From Arthrobacter sp. ok362 (lineage in GTDB: Bacteria > Actinomycetota > Actinomycetes > Actinomycetales > Micrococcaceae), in the NCBI RefSeq assembly GCF_900102785.1, contig NZ_FNGC01000005.1, positions 124,001-188,000 on the forward strand: a DNA stretch of 64,000 nt, read 5' to 3'. Under the pieces are notes generated by a model, which searched no databases, was not told the DNA's origin, and saw only the letters and a program-made list of their open reading frames with translations. A program made the translations under genes and the position numbers. This document shows, in pieces, positions 18,174 to 27,606 of this stretch (the first letter of the stretch is position 1; each line of letters opens with the position of its first letter).

Positions 18174-19436
18174 CTAGCTGGGCGCCCCAGGCGTCAGTAC
18201 GTCCATGATGCGGTTCAGGTCCTCGACGCTGGCGAACTCAATGCTGACACGACCCTTACGGGCGCCGAGCGAGATCTTGACGTTGGTATCAAGGCGGTCA
18301 GACAGCGAGGACGCCAGGTAGTCCAGCCGTTCGTGGCGGGCTCCTGGGCGCGGGATGTTGTTCTTGGCCGGCGAGGCGGGGCTCTGGTAAAGGGTGACGG
18401 CTTCTTCGGTCGCCCGGACCGACATACCTTCCGACACAATCTTCTGCGCCAGCCGTTCCATGGCCGCGGCGTCCGGGAGTGCCAGCAGCGCGCGGGCGTG
18501 ACCTGCCGAGATAACATTTGCGGCAACGCGCCGCTGAACCAGCGGGGGAAGCTTCAGCAGCCGCAGTGTGTTGGACACCTGGGGCCGCGAACGTCCGATC
18601 CGGTCCGCCAGCTGCTCGTGGGTAGTTCCGAAGTCCTCGAGGAGCTGCTGGTAGGCAGCAGCCTCTTCGAGCGGATTCAGCTGGCTGCGGTGCAGGTTCT
18701 CCAGCAGCGCATCGCGAAGGAGGTCGTCATCGGTGGTATCACGGACAATCGCGGGGATCGTTTCCAGACCCGCGGCCTGTACTGCACGCCACCGCCGCTC
18801 ACCCATGACGAGCTCGTAGGGTTCGCCACCTTCTTCGGTTGACGTACGGACCACAATTGGCTGAAGGACCCCGATTTCCCGCACGGAGTGCACCAGCTCC
18901 GCCATGTCGTCTTCGTCGAAGACCGAGCGCGGCTGTTTGCGGTTGGGATGGATATCAGTGACTGGAATTTCGGCAAACCGGACACCGGGCACCTCAACGA
19001 GTTCTACAGAGCGATCGTCGTCTTGCTCCGACGTCGACTCGAACGGCAACTGTTCGCCGGCGTCGGGTTCGGACGCCTTGGCAGCACCAGGCGATGATTT
19101 CGGCACAGCCGTTTTCCGGGCGGGAGTCTTCTTGGACCCTGCATCGGCACCGCCGGCAGCTACGTCGGTTTTGGAAACAGCGCTGCCGGCTTCAGCGGCA
19201 TCAAGAGTGACGTCAGAAAGATCATCGGCCTTGGCGCGGTCGGACTCCGGTGCCGTGGCCTGTCCGGCGTCGACGTCAAGGAGCGCCTCCGCGTCGGAAG
19301 TCTTTTTTCGGGCTTCAGGAAAGAAGAGGTCCACGGGCCGGGATGGGGCAGCGCCGTTTCCGGAGGCGTTAGCCGCGGCGGAACTTGGAATGAGTGCGCC
19401 AAGTCCACGGCCGAGGCCGCGTCGCTTATCGCTCAT
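18174..19436 (-). CDS. parB: Chromosome-partitioning protein ParB
   Basis: CTP-dependent DNA clamp that loads at parS and spreads on the origin region. The 420-residue length includes a low-complexity N-terminal extension of about 130 residues. The ParB N-domain contains [20 protein letters not shown] and the nucleotide-binding GERRWRA motif. The helix-turn-helix follows in [20 protein letters not shown] short C-terminal dimerisation domain ends the protein. It sits 68 bases downstream of parA in the same operon, and nine of the ten parS sites listed lie immediately downstream of its end. Confidence 0.97.
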   Translation of the reverse strand: MSDKRRGLGRGLGALIPSSAAANASGNGAAPSRPVDLFFPEARKKTSDAEALLDVDAGQATAPESDRAKADDLSDVTLDAAEAGSAVSKTDVAAGGADAGSKKTPARKTAVPKSSPGAAKASEPDAGEQLPFESTSEQDDDRSVELVEVPGVRFAEIPVTDIHPNRKQPRSVFDEDDMAELVHSVREIGVLQPIVVRTSTEEGGEPYELVMGERRWRAVQAAGLETIPAIVRDTTDDDLLRDALLENLHRSQLNPLEEAAAYQQLLEDFGTTHEQLADRIGRSRPQVSNTLRLLKLPPLVQRRVAANVISAGHARALLALPDAAAMERLAQKIVSEGMSVRATEEAVTLYQSPASPAKNNIPRPGARHERLDYLASSLSDRLDTNVKISLGARKGRVSIEFASVEDLNRIMDVLTPGAPS

Positions 19437-19504
19437 GGATAAATCCCTCCAGTGGAAGAGCCGGGATTCACCTGGCTCTGGCTAGTGCAATTCTTGAAAA
19501 GATT

Positions 19505-20572
19505 CTAACGTTCCGCGATTTCCGCTGCGGCTTCCAGATAGGACAGGGCGCCGCTGGAAGAAGGATCATACGTCATGACAGTTTGCTGGTAGCTCGGTGC
19601 CTCGGAAATACGCACCGACCTCGGCACCACGGCACCGAGCACCTGCTTCGGGAAGTGCTCCCGAACCTCGGCTGCCACCTGGGCAGCGAGGTTGGTCCGG
19701 CCGTCATACATTGTCAGCAGAATCGTGGAAACAACCAGATCGGCGTTCAAGTGCTTCTGGATCATCTCGATGTTCTTCAGGAGCTGGCTGAGTCCCTCGA
19801 GGGCGTAGTACTCGCACTGGATCGGGATGAGGACTTCACCGGCCGCACAGAAGGCATTGACCGTCAGCAGCCCGAGGCTCGGCGGGCAGTCAATGAAGAT
19901 GTAGTCCAGCCGCTCCTCGCCATTCTTGGCGCGCTCCTTGGAGTACACATCGATTGCGCGGCGCAGCCGCTGCTCGCGGGCCACCAGGCTGACGAGTTCG
20001 ATTTCGGCGCCGGCAAGGTGGATGGTGGCGGGCGCACAGATCAGGTTGTCGATGTCGGGGCACGGGGCCACGACGTCCTTCAGCGGGACATCGTTGATCA
20101 GCACATCGTAAATGCTGTCGACGTCTGCGTGGTGCTCGATTCCCAGAGCTGTGGAGGCGTTGCCCTGCGGATCGATGTCGATCACGAGCACGTTCAGGCC
20201 CGCGGCGGCAAGCGCGGCGGCGATGTTGACGGTCGTCGTCGTCTTGCCGACGCCGCCCTTCTGGTTGGAGACGGTGAACACCCGGGTTTTTTCCGGTTTG
20301 GGCAGTTGGCGGCCGAGCAACCGTTCGCGGCGCTTGTTTTCATGCGCGAGTTCCCGGGCGATGGGGCTGGAATCGTCGATGGAGTCCAGCACATTTCCGG
20401 AGTGTGGAAGAGAGGTTTCACGTGAAACACCGGCCATGCCGGTCGACTTTGCAACCGAAGCCGTGTGATTTCCGGAGTAGTCAAAAGCTACTGCAGGAGC
20501 CGTAAACGCCCGTGCGGACCCCAAGGACACAAACGGCGGGATCCGTTGTGTGGAGGCTTCGCTACTGCTCAC
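19505..20572 (-). CDS. parA: Chromosome-partitioning ATPase ParA
   Basis: Walker-type ATPase that works with ParB to move origins; 355 residues. The deviant Walker A is KGGVGKTTTTVNIAAALA, with DPQGNASTALG and the Walker B IDCPPSLGLLTVNA downstream. There is a nonconserved N-terminal extension of about 95 residues. The GTG at 20572 is the longest plausible start; the Shine-Dalgarno is weak and a shorter start inside the extension is possible. A parS site lies within the extension's coding sequence (20414-20429). Confidence 0.95.
   Translation of the reverse strand: MSSSEASTQRIPPFVSLGSARAFTAPAVAFDYSGNHTASVAKSTGMAGVSRETSLPHSGNVLDSIDDSSPIARELAHENKRRERLLGRQLPKPEKTRVFTVSNQKGGVGKTTTTVNIAAALAAAGLNVLVIDIDPQGNASTALGIEHHADVDSIYDVLINDVPLKDVVAPCPDIDNLICAPATIHLAGAEIELVSLVAREQRLRRAIDVYSKERAKNGEERLDYIFIDCPPSLGLLTVNAFCAAGEVLIPIQCEYYALEGLSQLLKNIEMIQKHLNADLVVSTILLTMYDGRTNLAAQVAAEVREHFPKQVLGAVVPRSVRISEAPSYQQTVMTYDPSSSGALSYLEAAAEIAER
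20414..20429. promoter_or_regulatory. parS site 10, inside parA
   Basis: GGTTTCACGTGAAACA, one outer base off the consensus, lying in the coding sequence of the ParA N-terminal extension, where the minus strand reads VSRET. Confidence 0.85.
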
Positions 20573-20659
20573 TATGACACGCTCACTCTCATTCGGCTTT
20601 GACTGCCGGTTACTAGCCTAACCTCTTCCCCTCAGACTCCCCGGGCACCGGGGCCGGTG

Positions 20660-21310
20660 CTAGGTAATCTTTTGAGGCTTGTTCACTACGATTCGCACAA
20701 CGGTGGTGGGTTCCTCGAGCAGGTCCTCACCCACCACCACCACGGACGTCTTAGTGCCGCCCAGCTTGCGGATAATCTTGGCGGCCTTTTCGATTTCCTC
20801 GCCGGCGCTGCGTCCCTTGATGGCAACGACTTCACCCTTGCCGGCCAGGAGCGGAATGGTCAGTCCGGCGAGATTGGACAGCGCGGACACGGCGCGGGCC
20901 GTCACGACGTCGGCGTTCACGAGTCCCACCGCGAGTTCCGCGCGCGTGCGCATGATCGTGACGTTCTCGAGGCCCAGGTCATCCACCACCTCCTGGAGCC
21001 AGATGACGCGGCGCTCCAGCGGTTCGATCAGGGTCAGTTCCAGGTCCGGCCGGGCGATGGCCAGGCACAGTCCGGGCAGGCCGGCACCGCTGCCGACGTC
21101 GGCGACATGGCTTCCGTGGGCAATTTGGTTCTCGATCACGGCGCAGTTAAGCACGTGCCGGCTCCACAGCCGGGGTACTTCGCGGGGGCCGATCAGGCCC
21201 CGTTCTGTCCCGGACGTCGCCAGGTGCTCGACGTAGCGGGTCGCCAGTTCCAGGCGGTCACCAAAGATGGACTCTGCTGCCTTGAGTTCGGGGGCGGTAA
21301 TTTCAACCAT
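20660..21310 (-). CDS. rsmG: 16S rRNA (guanine527-N7)-methyltransferase RsmG
   Basis: SAM-dependent methyltransferase acting on the 16S rRNA 530 loop. The SAM-binding motif ADVGSGAGLPGLCLA is at about residues 70-85 and LWSRHVLNCAVI precedes it, as in GidB proteins. The ATG at 21310, 16 bases after the jag stop, gives MVEITAPELKAAES, the usual N-terminal type; a TTG at 21343 would overlap jag. It lies in the jag-yidC gene string. Confidence 0.93.
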   Translation of the reverse strand: MVEITAPELKAAESIFGDRLELATRYVEHLATSGTERGLIGPREVPRLWSRHVLNCAVIENQIAHGSHVADVGSGAGLPGLCLAIARPDLELTLIEPLERRVIWLQEVVDDLGLENVTIMRTRAELAVGLVNADVVTARAVSALSNLAGLTIPLLAGKGEVVAIKGRSAGEEIEKAAKIIRKLGGTKTSVVVVGEDLLEEPTTVVRIVVNKPQKIT

Positions 21311-21326
21311 CAAGCTAGTCAACGGT

Positions 21327-21929
21327 TCAGTCTGCGGAGACAACGATGTGCCGGTCGGCGCCTTCGCCTTCGGACTCGCTGACGAGCCCCAAATCGGCGA
21401 CGGCGTCGTGCACGATCTTGCGTTCGTAGGCGCTCATCGGAGCCAAGGCAACGGCCTCGCCGGAATCCTTGACTGCGGCGGCGGCGTCTTCAGCAATCTT
21501 CTGCAGGTCGCCGGCACGCTCCGCACGGTACCCGTTGATATCCAAGACCAGGCGGGACCGGTTCTCCGTCGAGGACAGCACGGCGAGCCGTGTCAGTTCC
21601 TGGAGCGCCTCAAGGACTTCGCCGTCACGGCCCACAAGGCTTTCCAGCCCGGCCGATTCTTCCTCGGCAACGATCGAGATATACGTGCGACCGTTGCGGA
21701 CCTCGATGTCGATGTCGCCATCGATGTCCGCGATGTCCAGCAGCTCCTCGAGGTAATCCGCAGCGACGTCGCCTTCTTCTTCGAGGCGGCTTGCGGAAAC
21801 ACTCTTGCCGGTGCCGGCCTCTGCGTCCTGGGATGCGTCCTCAGACGAGTCCTGGGCCGCGTCCTGGTCGTCGTCCCGGTCTTCGTCAAACTCAGCGGAA
21901 ATAGCGTGTTCGGTGCTCTCGGCAGACAT
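21327..21929 (-). CDS. jag: Jag/KhpB-like RNA-binding protein (KH + R3H)
   Basis: A 200-residue protein with an acidic N-terminus rich in Asp/Glu, then a KH-like domain (YISIVAEEESAGLESLVG) and a C-terminal R3H domain (RSRLVLDINGYRAERAGDLQK then APMSAYERKIVHD). This is the usual partner of yidC near oriC. Its ATG overlaps the yidC stop as TAATG, so translation is coupled. The family binds small RNAs and mRNAs and affects cell-wall growth in other bacteria. Confidence 0.93.
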   Translation of the reverse strand: MSAESTEHAISAEFDEDRDDDQDAAQDSSEDASQDAEAGTGKSVSASRLEEEGDVAADYLEELLDIADIDGDIDIEVRNGRTYISIVAEEESAGLESLVGRDGEVLEALQELTRLAVLSSTENRSRLVLDINGYRAERAGDLQKIAEDAAAAVKDSGEAVALAPMSAYERKIVHDAVADLGLVSESEGEGADRHIVVSAD

Positions 21930-22906
21930 TACTTCCTCTTCCTGTTCTTACGTTGCGGCTGGACGCGCTGGGACTTGCCCTCCACGGCGGCGGCAGTTGC
22001 GGACGCCTCGGCTGCCTCGGCGTCGACCTTCTTGCCGCCCAGGAGAGGCAGTGCGGGCAGGCCCCTGGCGGCCCGGCGCTCGGCGAGGGCCTTGGCGGCC
22101 GGGGAACCGGGCGTAGGCATCCGGCGGATCACGAAGAACTGCTGTCCCATGGTCCAGAGGTTGGTGGTGGTCCAGTAGATCAGGACGCCGATGGGGAAGT
22201 TGATGCCGCCCACGCCGAAGACCACCGGCAGGATGTACAGCATCATTTTCTGCTGGCGCATGAACGGGCTCGCGAGGGCCTCTTCGGACATGTTCTTGGC
22301 CATGATCTGCTTCTGCGTGATGAACTGCGAGGCCGTCATGGCCAGGATCATCACGATGGAGAGGATCCACACGGCCGTTTGATTGCCGCCGCCGCCGTGA
22401 AGCAGGGAGGCCGAGAGCGGGGCGCCGAAAATGGTGGACTCGTCGAATTGCTTGACCTGTTCGGCGCTCATGGCGCCGATGCCTTGGCCGCTGAGCTTGG
22501 CGGAGCTGATGCCGGAGAGCACCTGGAAGAGGGCGAAGAAGAAGGGCATCTGGATCAGCATGGGCAGGCAGGCTGAGAACGGGTTGGTGCCGTGCTTCTT
22601 GTACAGGGCCATCTGTTCCTGCGCCATGGCCTGGCGGGACAGCTGGTCGGTCTTGCCCTTGTACTTATTCTGCATCTTCTTCAGATCCGGCTGCAGCAAC
22701 TGCATGCCGCGCTGGGCCTTGATCTGCTTGACGAAGACGGGAATCAGGGCAGCGCGGATAACCAGCACGAGCCCGATGATCGACAGGGTCCATGTCCAGC
22801 CATTGGCCGCCGGCATGCCGATGGCGCTGAGGCCGTCATGGAAGCCCACCATGATGGCTGAGACCAGCCATTTGAAAGGCGCCAAGATTGTTGCAAACAA
22901 GTCCAT
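21929..22906 (-). CDS. yidC: Membrane protein insertase YidC
   Basis: Inserts and folds proteins in the cytoplasmic membrane. The 325-residue size is that of the short YidC/Oxa1 type without a large periplasmic domain. Five hydrophobic segments are visible; the conserved substrate-groove arginine is in AALIPVFVKQIKAQRGM. The cytoplasmic C-terminal tail is Arg/Lys-rich (QRKNRKRK). It is 16 bases downstream of yidD. Confidence 0.95.
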   Translation of the reverse strand: MDLFATILAPFKWLVSAIMVGFHDGLSAIGMPAANGWTWTLSIIGLVLVIRAALIPVFVKQIKAQRGMQLLQPDLKKMQNKYKGKTDQLSRQAMAQEQMALYKKHGTNPFSACLPMLIQMPFFFALFQVLSGISSAKLSGQGIGAMSAEQVKQFDESTIFGAPLSASLLHGGGGNQTAVWILSIVMILAMTASQFITQKQIMAKNMSEEALASPFMRQQKMMLYILPVVFGVGGINFPIGVLIYWTTTNLWTMGQQFFVIRRMPTPGSPAAKALAERRAARGLPALPLLGGKKVDAEAAEASATAAAVEGKSQRVQPQRKNRKRK

Positions 22907-22922
22907 ACGATATCCCTATTCG

Positions 22923-23333
22923 TCAGGCCGCAGAGCGGCCTTCTCCATCAGTCTGAGCAGCCAGGTACTTGTCCGGATTGTTCAGCACAACAATTGTGGG
23001 GGTGCGGTCTGCGGGCCACTCGCATTTGCCGGCGGGGACATGGTCCACACCGCCGGCATTCCATGGGTGGCAGCGCAACAGGCGCTTGGCAGCCAGCCAG
23101 CTTCCTTTCACGGCACCGTGTACCGTGATCGCCTCAAGGGCATAGGCCGAACAGCTGGGGAAGAATCGGCACACCTGGCCGTACAGCGGCGAGACCACCT
23201 TGCGGTAGGCCATCAGCAGCAGGATGAGGATGTTGCGGGGCAGGTTCCAGACGGCAGCCGCCAACCGGCTCAGTGCCGATCCGGGCGCCGCAATGAACAG
23301 GCGGGGGACGACGGCGGCAGTTGAGTTACGCAC
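22923..23333 (-). CDS. yidD: Membrane protein insertion efficiency factor YidD
   Basis: A YidD-family protein with the hallmark cysteine-rich segment CRFFPSCSAYALEAI followed by RLLRCHPWNAGG. A hydrophobic stretch anchors it (NILILLLMAYRKVVSPLYG). The GTG at 23333 is chosen because AGGAAGGG lies eight bases upstream and it overlaps the rnpA stop; an ATG at 23360 would extend it by nine residues. A hydrophilic tail of about 30 residues follows the conserved core. Confidence 0.92.
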   Translation of the reverse strand: MRNSTAAVVPRLFIAAPGSALSRLAAAVWNLPRNILILLLMAYRKVVSPLYGQVCRFFPSCSAYALEAITVHGAVKGSWLAAKRLLRCHPWNAGGVDHVPAGKCEWPADRTPTIVVLNNPDKYLAAQTDGEGRSAA

Positions 23334-23736
23334 GCGGGGTCCCTTCCTGTGTTGTCTCATAAGAACCTGGTGAAGCAGCCTCTGGAAGGCGGTTGCCCAG
23401 CCGTTTCATGGTCGTTTCCAAAGCGGCGTCATAGTCGGCGAGCAGCTGGTCCCAGCTGGCCCCCGCCGCGGCGGGCAGTGCCCGGACCACGATGGCGAAC
23501 CCGCTGCCGTATTTCTGCAACGACAATGCGCCGGCTTCTCTCAGTCTCCTCTTAACGAGGTTCCTGACAACAGCGTTCCCGACACTCTTGGAAACGATGA
23601 ATCCGATCCGGCTTGGTTCATCGGCAGCGAGAGCTGCCGCATATAACACTACGTTCCGGCGTCCATTGCGGACACCGGAACGTACAGTTGTTGAAAAATC
23701 GGTTGATGTCCGCAGACGGTTCCTGGTGGCTAGCAC
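23326..23736 (-). CDS. rnpA: Ribonuclease P protein component
   Basis: Protein subunit of RNase P, which trims the 5' ends of tRNAs. The 136-residue product has the RNR-like motif RNLVKRRLREA and the FIVSKSVGNAV block. It starts at a GTG and lies 40 bases after rpmH in the standard rpmH-rnpA-yidD-yidC order. The C-terminus is slightly extended relative to the family core. Confidence 0.94.
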   Translation of the reverse strand: MLATRNRLRTSTDFSTTVRSGVRNGRRNVVLYAAALAADEPSRIGFIVSKSVGNAVVRNLVKRRLREAGALSLQKYGSGFAIVVRALPAAAGASWDQLLADYDAALETTMKRLGNRLPEAASPGSYETTQEGTPRA

Positions 23737-23776
23737 CGTTCAACTCGCACAGGGATATGGACCGACGAGTCAGTTA

Positions 23777-23914
23777 TTAGGCCGACAGTTCGGTGCGGCC
23801 CTTGCCACGACGGGCTGCCAGGATGGCACGGCCGGCACGGGTACGCATACGAAGGCGGAAGCCGTGCTTCTTGGCTCGACGGCGGTTATTCGGCTGAAAA
23901 GTCCGCTTGCTCAC
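23777..23914 (-). CDS. rpmH: 50S ribosomal protein L34
   Basis: A 45-residue L34: it starts [18 protein letters not shown] and contains the [15 protein letters not shown] segment. The start is a GTG with GGAG nine bases upstream. It is divergent from dnaA, as in nearly all actinobacteria. Confidence 0.97.
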   Translation of the reverse strand: MSKRTFQPNNRRRAKKHGFRLRMRTRAGRAILAARRGKGRTELSA

Positions 23915-24069
23915 GTTAGTTACTCCAGTGGATCAAAGGTGCGCCCACCCGATCAAGGGGAAGAACTGGCCGACGCTAAGTTTTGTATGTGCCACAGCTC
24001 CGACTCACACGACGCGGGGCGTCGGGGAGGTTCAAATGAAAGCGAAAAGCGGACACAAAGGACTTCACA

Positions 24070-24099
24070 ACGTTAGGCCAAATCAGACATGAGAGTCAA
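24070..24099 (-). promoter_or_regulatory. Candidate rpmH promoter
   Basis: On the minus strand TTGACT and TAACGT are separated by 18 bases, about 155 bases upstream of rpmH. This is the best promoter match in the rpmH-dnaA spacer for leftward transcription. Confidence 0.5.
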
Positions 24100-24119
24100 A
24101 CCGGCAGGGGGTCCGCAAG

Positions 24120-24300
24120 CTTTCCCCAGCTGTGGCTAACCCGCCCGCCAGCCTGTGGATGAGCCCGGTCACAGGCCCCTTTTGAGAACCACAACGGTGT
24201 AATTATCCACAGGACTGAACCCAGCTATCTTCTGGCGTTTTCATCCCCTACAGTGTCTCAGTAACCCCTTATCCACGGACTGTGCATAACCCTGTGGATT
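24120..24300. promoter_or_regulatory. DnaA boxes upstream of dnaA
   Basis: An exact TTATCCACA lies at 24203-24211. One-mismatch forms are TTATCCACG at 24269, TGTGCATAA at 24281 and TGTGGATGA near 24154. They probably allow DnaA to regulate its own gene and contribute to origin function. The dnaA promoter itself could not be fixed. Confidence 0.7.
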
Positions 24301-24374
24301 GAGCCGGGCCGGTGTACCGCTCCGGACCGCGTGGATGCACGTAATGCAGGCCAGCAAGTTTGAGGAACTGATTG

Positions 24375-25796
24375 ATGACAGTAGACGAAGCCAACCAAGC
24401 CAACACTGTCGGAAGTTCCTGGCGGCGGGTTGTGAGCCTTCTGGAGAACGACCACCGAGTGTCGCCCCGGCAGCGCGGCTTCGTCATCCTGGCCCAGGCC
24501 CAGGGCCTGATCGGTTCCACCCTTCTGGTGGCCGTCCCCAACGAGCTCACCCGCGAAGTGCTGCAGACCCAGGTCAAAGAAGCCCTCGACGACGCCCTCC
24601 GCAGCGTGTTTTCCGACGAAATCCGCTGCGCGATCGACGTCGACACGGATCTGGTGCCCCTGCACACAGAACCCGAACCCGCTGTCGAACTTTCCCTGGC
24701 CGCTGACCCGACCGTGGAGTTGAAGCCGCAGCCGATGCTGCCGAGCACCTCGCACGAATTCGGCCGCCTCAACCCGAAGTACGTCTTCGACACGTTCGTG
24801 ATCGGTTCTTCCAACCGGTTCGCCCACGCAGCCGCCGTGGCTGTGGCGGAGGCGCCGGCGAAGGCCTACAACCCGCTGTTCATCTACGGCGACTCCGGAC
24901 TCGGCAAAACCCACCTGCTTCACGCGATCGGCCACTATGCGCGCCGGCTCTACAGCGGGATCCGGGTCCGCTACGTCAATTCCGAGGAATTCACCAACGA
25001 CTTCATCAACTCCATCCGCGACGATGAAGGCACCAGCTTCAAGACCACGTACCGCAACGTGGACGTGCTGCTGATCGACGACATCCAGTTCCTGGCCGGC
25101 AAGGACAGAACCCTGGAGGAGTTCTTCCACACGTTCAACGCCCTGCACAACAACAACAAGCAGGTGGTCATAACCTCGGACCAGCCGCCGAAGCTGCTCG
25201 CCGGCTTCGAAGACCGCATGAAGTCGCGCTTCGAGTGGGGCCTGCTGACCGACATCCAGCCGCCCGAACTGGAGACCCGCATCGCGATCCTCCGGAAGAA
25301 GGCGCTCAGCGAAGGCCTCTCCGCTCCGGATGATGCCCTCGAATACATCGCCTCGAAGATTTCCAGCAACATCCGCGAGCTTGAGGGTGCCCTCATCCGC
25401 GTCACGGCCTTCGCCAGCCTGAACCGGCAGCCGGTAGATGTGGCCCTGGCCGAGATGGTGCTCAAGGATCTCATCACCGACGACGGTGCCCAGGAAATCA
25501 CCTCGGCCCAGATCCTCACGCAGACGGCCGACTACTTCAAGCTCAGCATGGAAGAACTCTGCAGCAAGTCGCGCACCCGCACGCTGGTGACCGCACGGCA
25601 GATCGCGATGTACCTGTGCCGGGAGCTCACGGACATGTCCCTGCCCAAGATCGGGCAGGAGCTGGGCGGCCGGGACCACACCACCGTGATCCATGCCGAC
25701 CGCAAGATCCGCGAACTCATGGCCGAGCGTCGGGTCATCTACAACCAGGTGACCGAGCTGACCAACCGGATCAAGCAGCAGCAGCGTAATTCCTGA
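24375..25796 (+). CDS. dnaA: Chromosomal replication initiator DnaA
   Basis: AAA+ initiator of 473 residues. Domain III has Walker A GDSGLGKTHLLHAIG and Walker B LLIDDIQFLAGKDRT. Domain IV ends with the DNA-binding signature GGRDHTTVIHADRKI. Domain II is short. The ATG at 24375 follows GAGGAAC and is preferred over the preceding TTG. It opens the rightward replication block. Confidence 0.98.
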   Translation: MTVDEANQANTVGSSWRRVVSLLENDHRVSPRQRGFVILAQAQGLIGSTLLVAVPNELTREVLQTQVKEALDDALRSVFSDEIRCAIDVDTDLVPLHTEPEPAVELSLAADPTVELKPQPMLPSTSHEFGRLNPKYVFDTFVIGSSNRFAHAAAVAVAEAPAKAYNPLFIYGDSGLGKTHLLHAIGHYARRLYSGIRVRYVNSEEFTNDFINSIRDDEGTSFKTTYRNVDVLLIDDIQFLAGKDRTLEEFFHTFNALHNNNKQVVITSDQPPKLLAGFEDRMKSRFEWGLLTDIQPPELETRIAILRKKALSEGLSAPDDALEYIASKISSNIRELEGALIRVTAFASLNRQPVDVALAEMVLKDLITDDGAQEITSAQILTQTADYFKLSMEELCSKSRTRTLVTARQIAMYLCRELTDMSLPKIGQELGGRDHTTVIHADRKIRELMAERRVIYNQVTELTNRIKQQQRNS

Positions 25797-26383
25797 GCCC
25801 TCCGTCGGCGCACTCTTACCTTATTAACAGGGCCCTGTGGACAACCCTGTGGATACTTAAGGGGACAACCGCGGTTAATGGGCTTAAAACCCTTAAGGCG
25901 CCTGTGGATCGGCGAATCGACCAAAAAACTTGTCCCCATCCACACCCTGTTTAAAACCTGCTCCGCCCACAGTCCATGAACAGGGCTTAACCGCGGATTC
26001 GCACGGCAGGATCGAGTTATCCACAGTTTCCACAGCAGTTATTAACACTACTAATCCCAAGAAAATGAAATTCCCTCAAACAACAATCTCCTTCCCACCT
26101 CCGAGCAGTGCCCCGGCCCGTTCCGGCCCGGCACAGAAGACCGGGCCGGCGAACAACACTGATGTAACCCGGGGATGGGAGAAACGCTCACCTTGGGGCT
26201 AAGCTGTCAGCAGTGCGTCCGTCCCGGACATCTTTTGTGGTTCCCTACCGGGCCATGAGGCCCGGGGAGGGCGGACGATTCCCTTGTTAGCGGAGTTCGG
26301 CATCCCTGCCGAGGTCCGCGGCAGCTTGAGCAGTCTTAGCGATTTTCAGCACTAACAGCAGCAATGAAAGGCGGCACCCTTCC
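25797..26383. other. oriC: Chromosomal origin of replication (oriC)
   Basis: The 587-base dnaA-dnaN spacer. Exact boxes are TGTGGACAA (25836-25844, complement of TTGTCCACA) and TTATCCACA (26017-26025). Near matches include TGTGGATAC at 25848, TGTGGATCG near 25903, TTGTCCCCA near 25930 and CCATCCACA near 25936. The AT-rich stretch after the last box (about 26035-26090) is the likely unwinding region. The right part carries the dnaN leader; AAAGG precedes its GTG. Confidence 0.85.
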
Positions 26384-27508
26384 GTGAAGTTCAGAGTCGA
26401 ACGGGACGTCCTGGCAGAAGCCGTGACATGGACCGCCCGGTCGTTGTCTCCGCGGCCGCCCGTTCCCGTACTTTCAGGCCTTCTCCTGAAAGCTGAAGCC
26501 GGTACCGTCAGCCTCTCGAGCTTCGATTACGAGACCTCCGCAAGGCTCGAAATCCCTGCTGACATCAGCACCGAAGGCACCATCCTGGTATCGGGCCGCC
26601 TTCTCGCGGACATCTGCCGCAGCCTGCCGTCCGCACCCGTCGAGGTCGAAACCGACGGCAACAAGGTGACACTCACATGCCGCCGGAGCAGCTTCCACTT
26701 GGCCACGATGCCCGAGGCCGAATATCCGCCGCTGCCGGCCCTGCCGACCATCAGCGGCACCGTTCCCGGCGATTCCTTCGCCCAGGCGGTATCCCAGGTG
26801 ATCATCGCGGCCAGCAAGGACGACACCCTGCCGATCCTGACCGGCGTGCGGATGGAAATCGAGGACGACCTCATCACCCTCCTGGCCACCGACCGCTACC
26901 GCCTGGCCATGCGGGAAGTCCCCTGGAAGCCGGTGACCCCCGGCATCTCCACGAGCGCTCTGGTCAAGGCCAAGACCCTCAACGAAGTGGCAAAAACACT
27001 GGGCAGCAGCGGTGACATCAACATCGCCCTCGCCGACGACGACAGCCGGCTGATCGGCTTCGAGAGCGGCGGCAGGACCACCACCTCGCTCCTGGTGGAC
27101 GGCGACTACCCGAAGATCCGTTCGCTTTTCCCGGACTCCACCCCCATCCACGCCACCGTGCAGACCCAGGAGCTGGTGGAAGCCGTCCGCCGCGTCTCGC
27201 TCGTGGCCGAACGCAACACCCCTGTCCGGCTCGCCTTCACCCAGGGCCAGCTGCACCTGGACGCCGGCACCGGCGAGGACGCCCAGGCCTCCGAAGAGCT
27301 CGAAGCCCAGTTGTCCGGTGAGGACATCACCGTGGCCTTCAACCCGCACTACCTGATCGAGGGCCTGAGCGTCATCGAAACCAAGTTCGTGCGCTTCTCC
27401 TTCACCACCGCACCCAAGCCGGCCATGATTACAGCCCAGCAGGACGCCGAGGGCGAGGACCAGGGCGACTACCGCTACCTCGTCATGCCCGTCCGGCTGC
27501 CCAACTAG
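26384..27508 (+). CDS. dnaN: DNA polymerase III beta subunit (sliding clamp)
   Basis: A 374-residue clamp with the three-repeat beta-clamp architecture; recognisable blocks are RPPVPVLSGLLL near the start, LPILTGVRME and TDRYRLAMRE in the middle, and the conserved C-terminal YLVMPVRLPN. GTG start. It follows oriC in the same direction as dnaA. Confidence 0.98.
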   Translation: MKFRVERDVLAEAVTWTARSLSPRPPVPVLSGLLLKAEAGTVSLSSFDYETSARLEIPADISTEGTILVSGRLLADICRSLPSAPVEVETDGNKVTLTCRRSSFHLATMPEAEYPPLPALPTISGTVPGDSFAQAVSQVIIAASKDDTLPILTGVRMEIEDDLITLLATDRYRLAMREVPWKPVTPGISTSALVKAKTLNEVAKTLGSSGDINIALADDDSRLIGFESGGRTTTSLLVDGDYPKIRSLFPDSTPIHATVQTQELVEAVRRVSLVAERNTPVRLAFTQGQLHLDAGTGEDAQASEELEAQLSGEDITVAFNPHYLIEGLSVIETKFVRFSFTTAPKPAMITAQQDAEGEDQGDYRYLVMPVRLPN

Positions 27509-27514
27509 CCCGCA

Positions 27515-27542
27515 CTGCTGCTCCGGACCTCCGGAGCAGCAG
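27515..27542 (+). terminator. Hairpin between dnaN and gnd
   Basis: CTGCTGCTCCGG and its exact 12-bp complement are separated by a four-base loop, seven bases after the dnaN stop. There is no T-run, so termination may be partial or the hairpin may stabilise the mRNA end. Confidence 0.4.
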
Positions 27543-27606
27543 CAGCAGCTGTTGGCCGGCACGGCCGTCCCCAACGAAGCACCCAGCGCAGAAAAGAGTT
27601 CATCCC

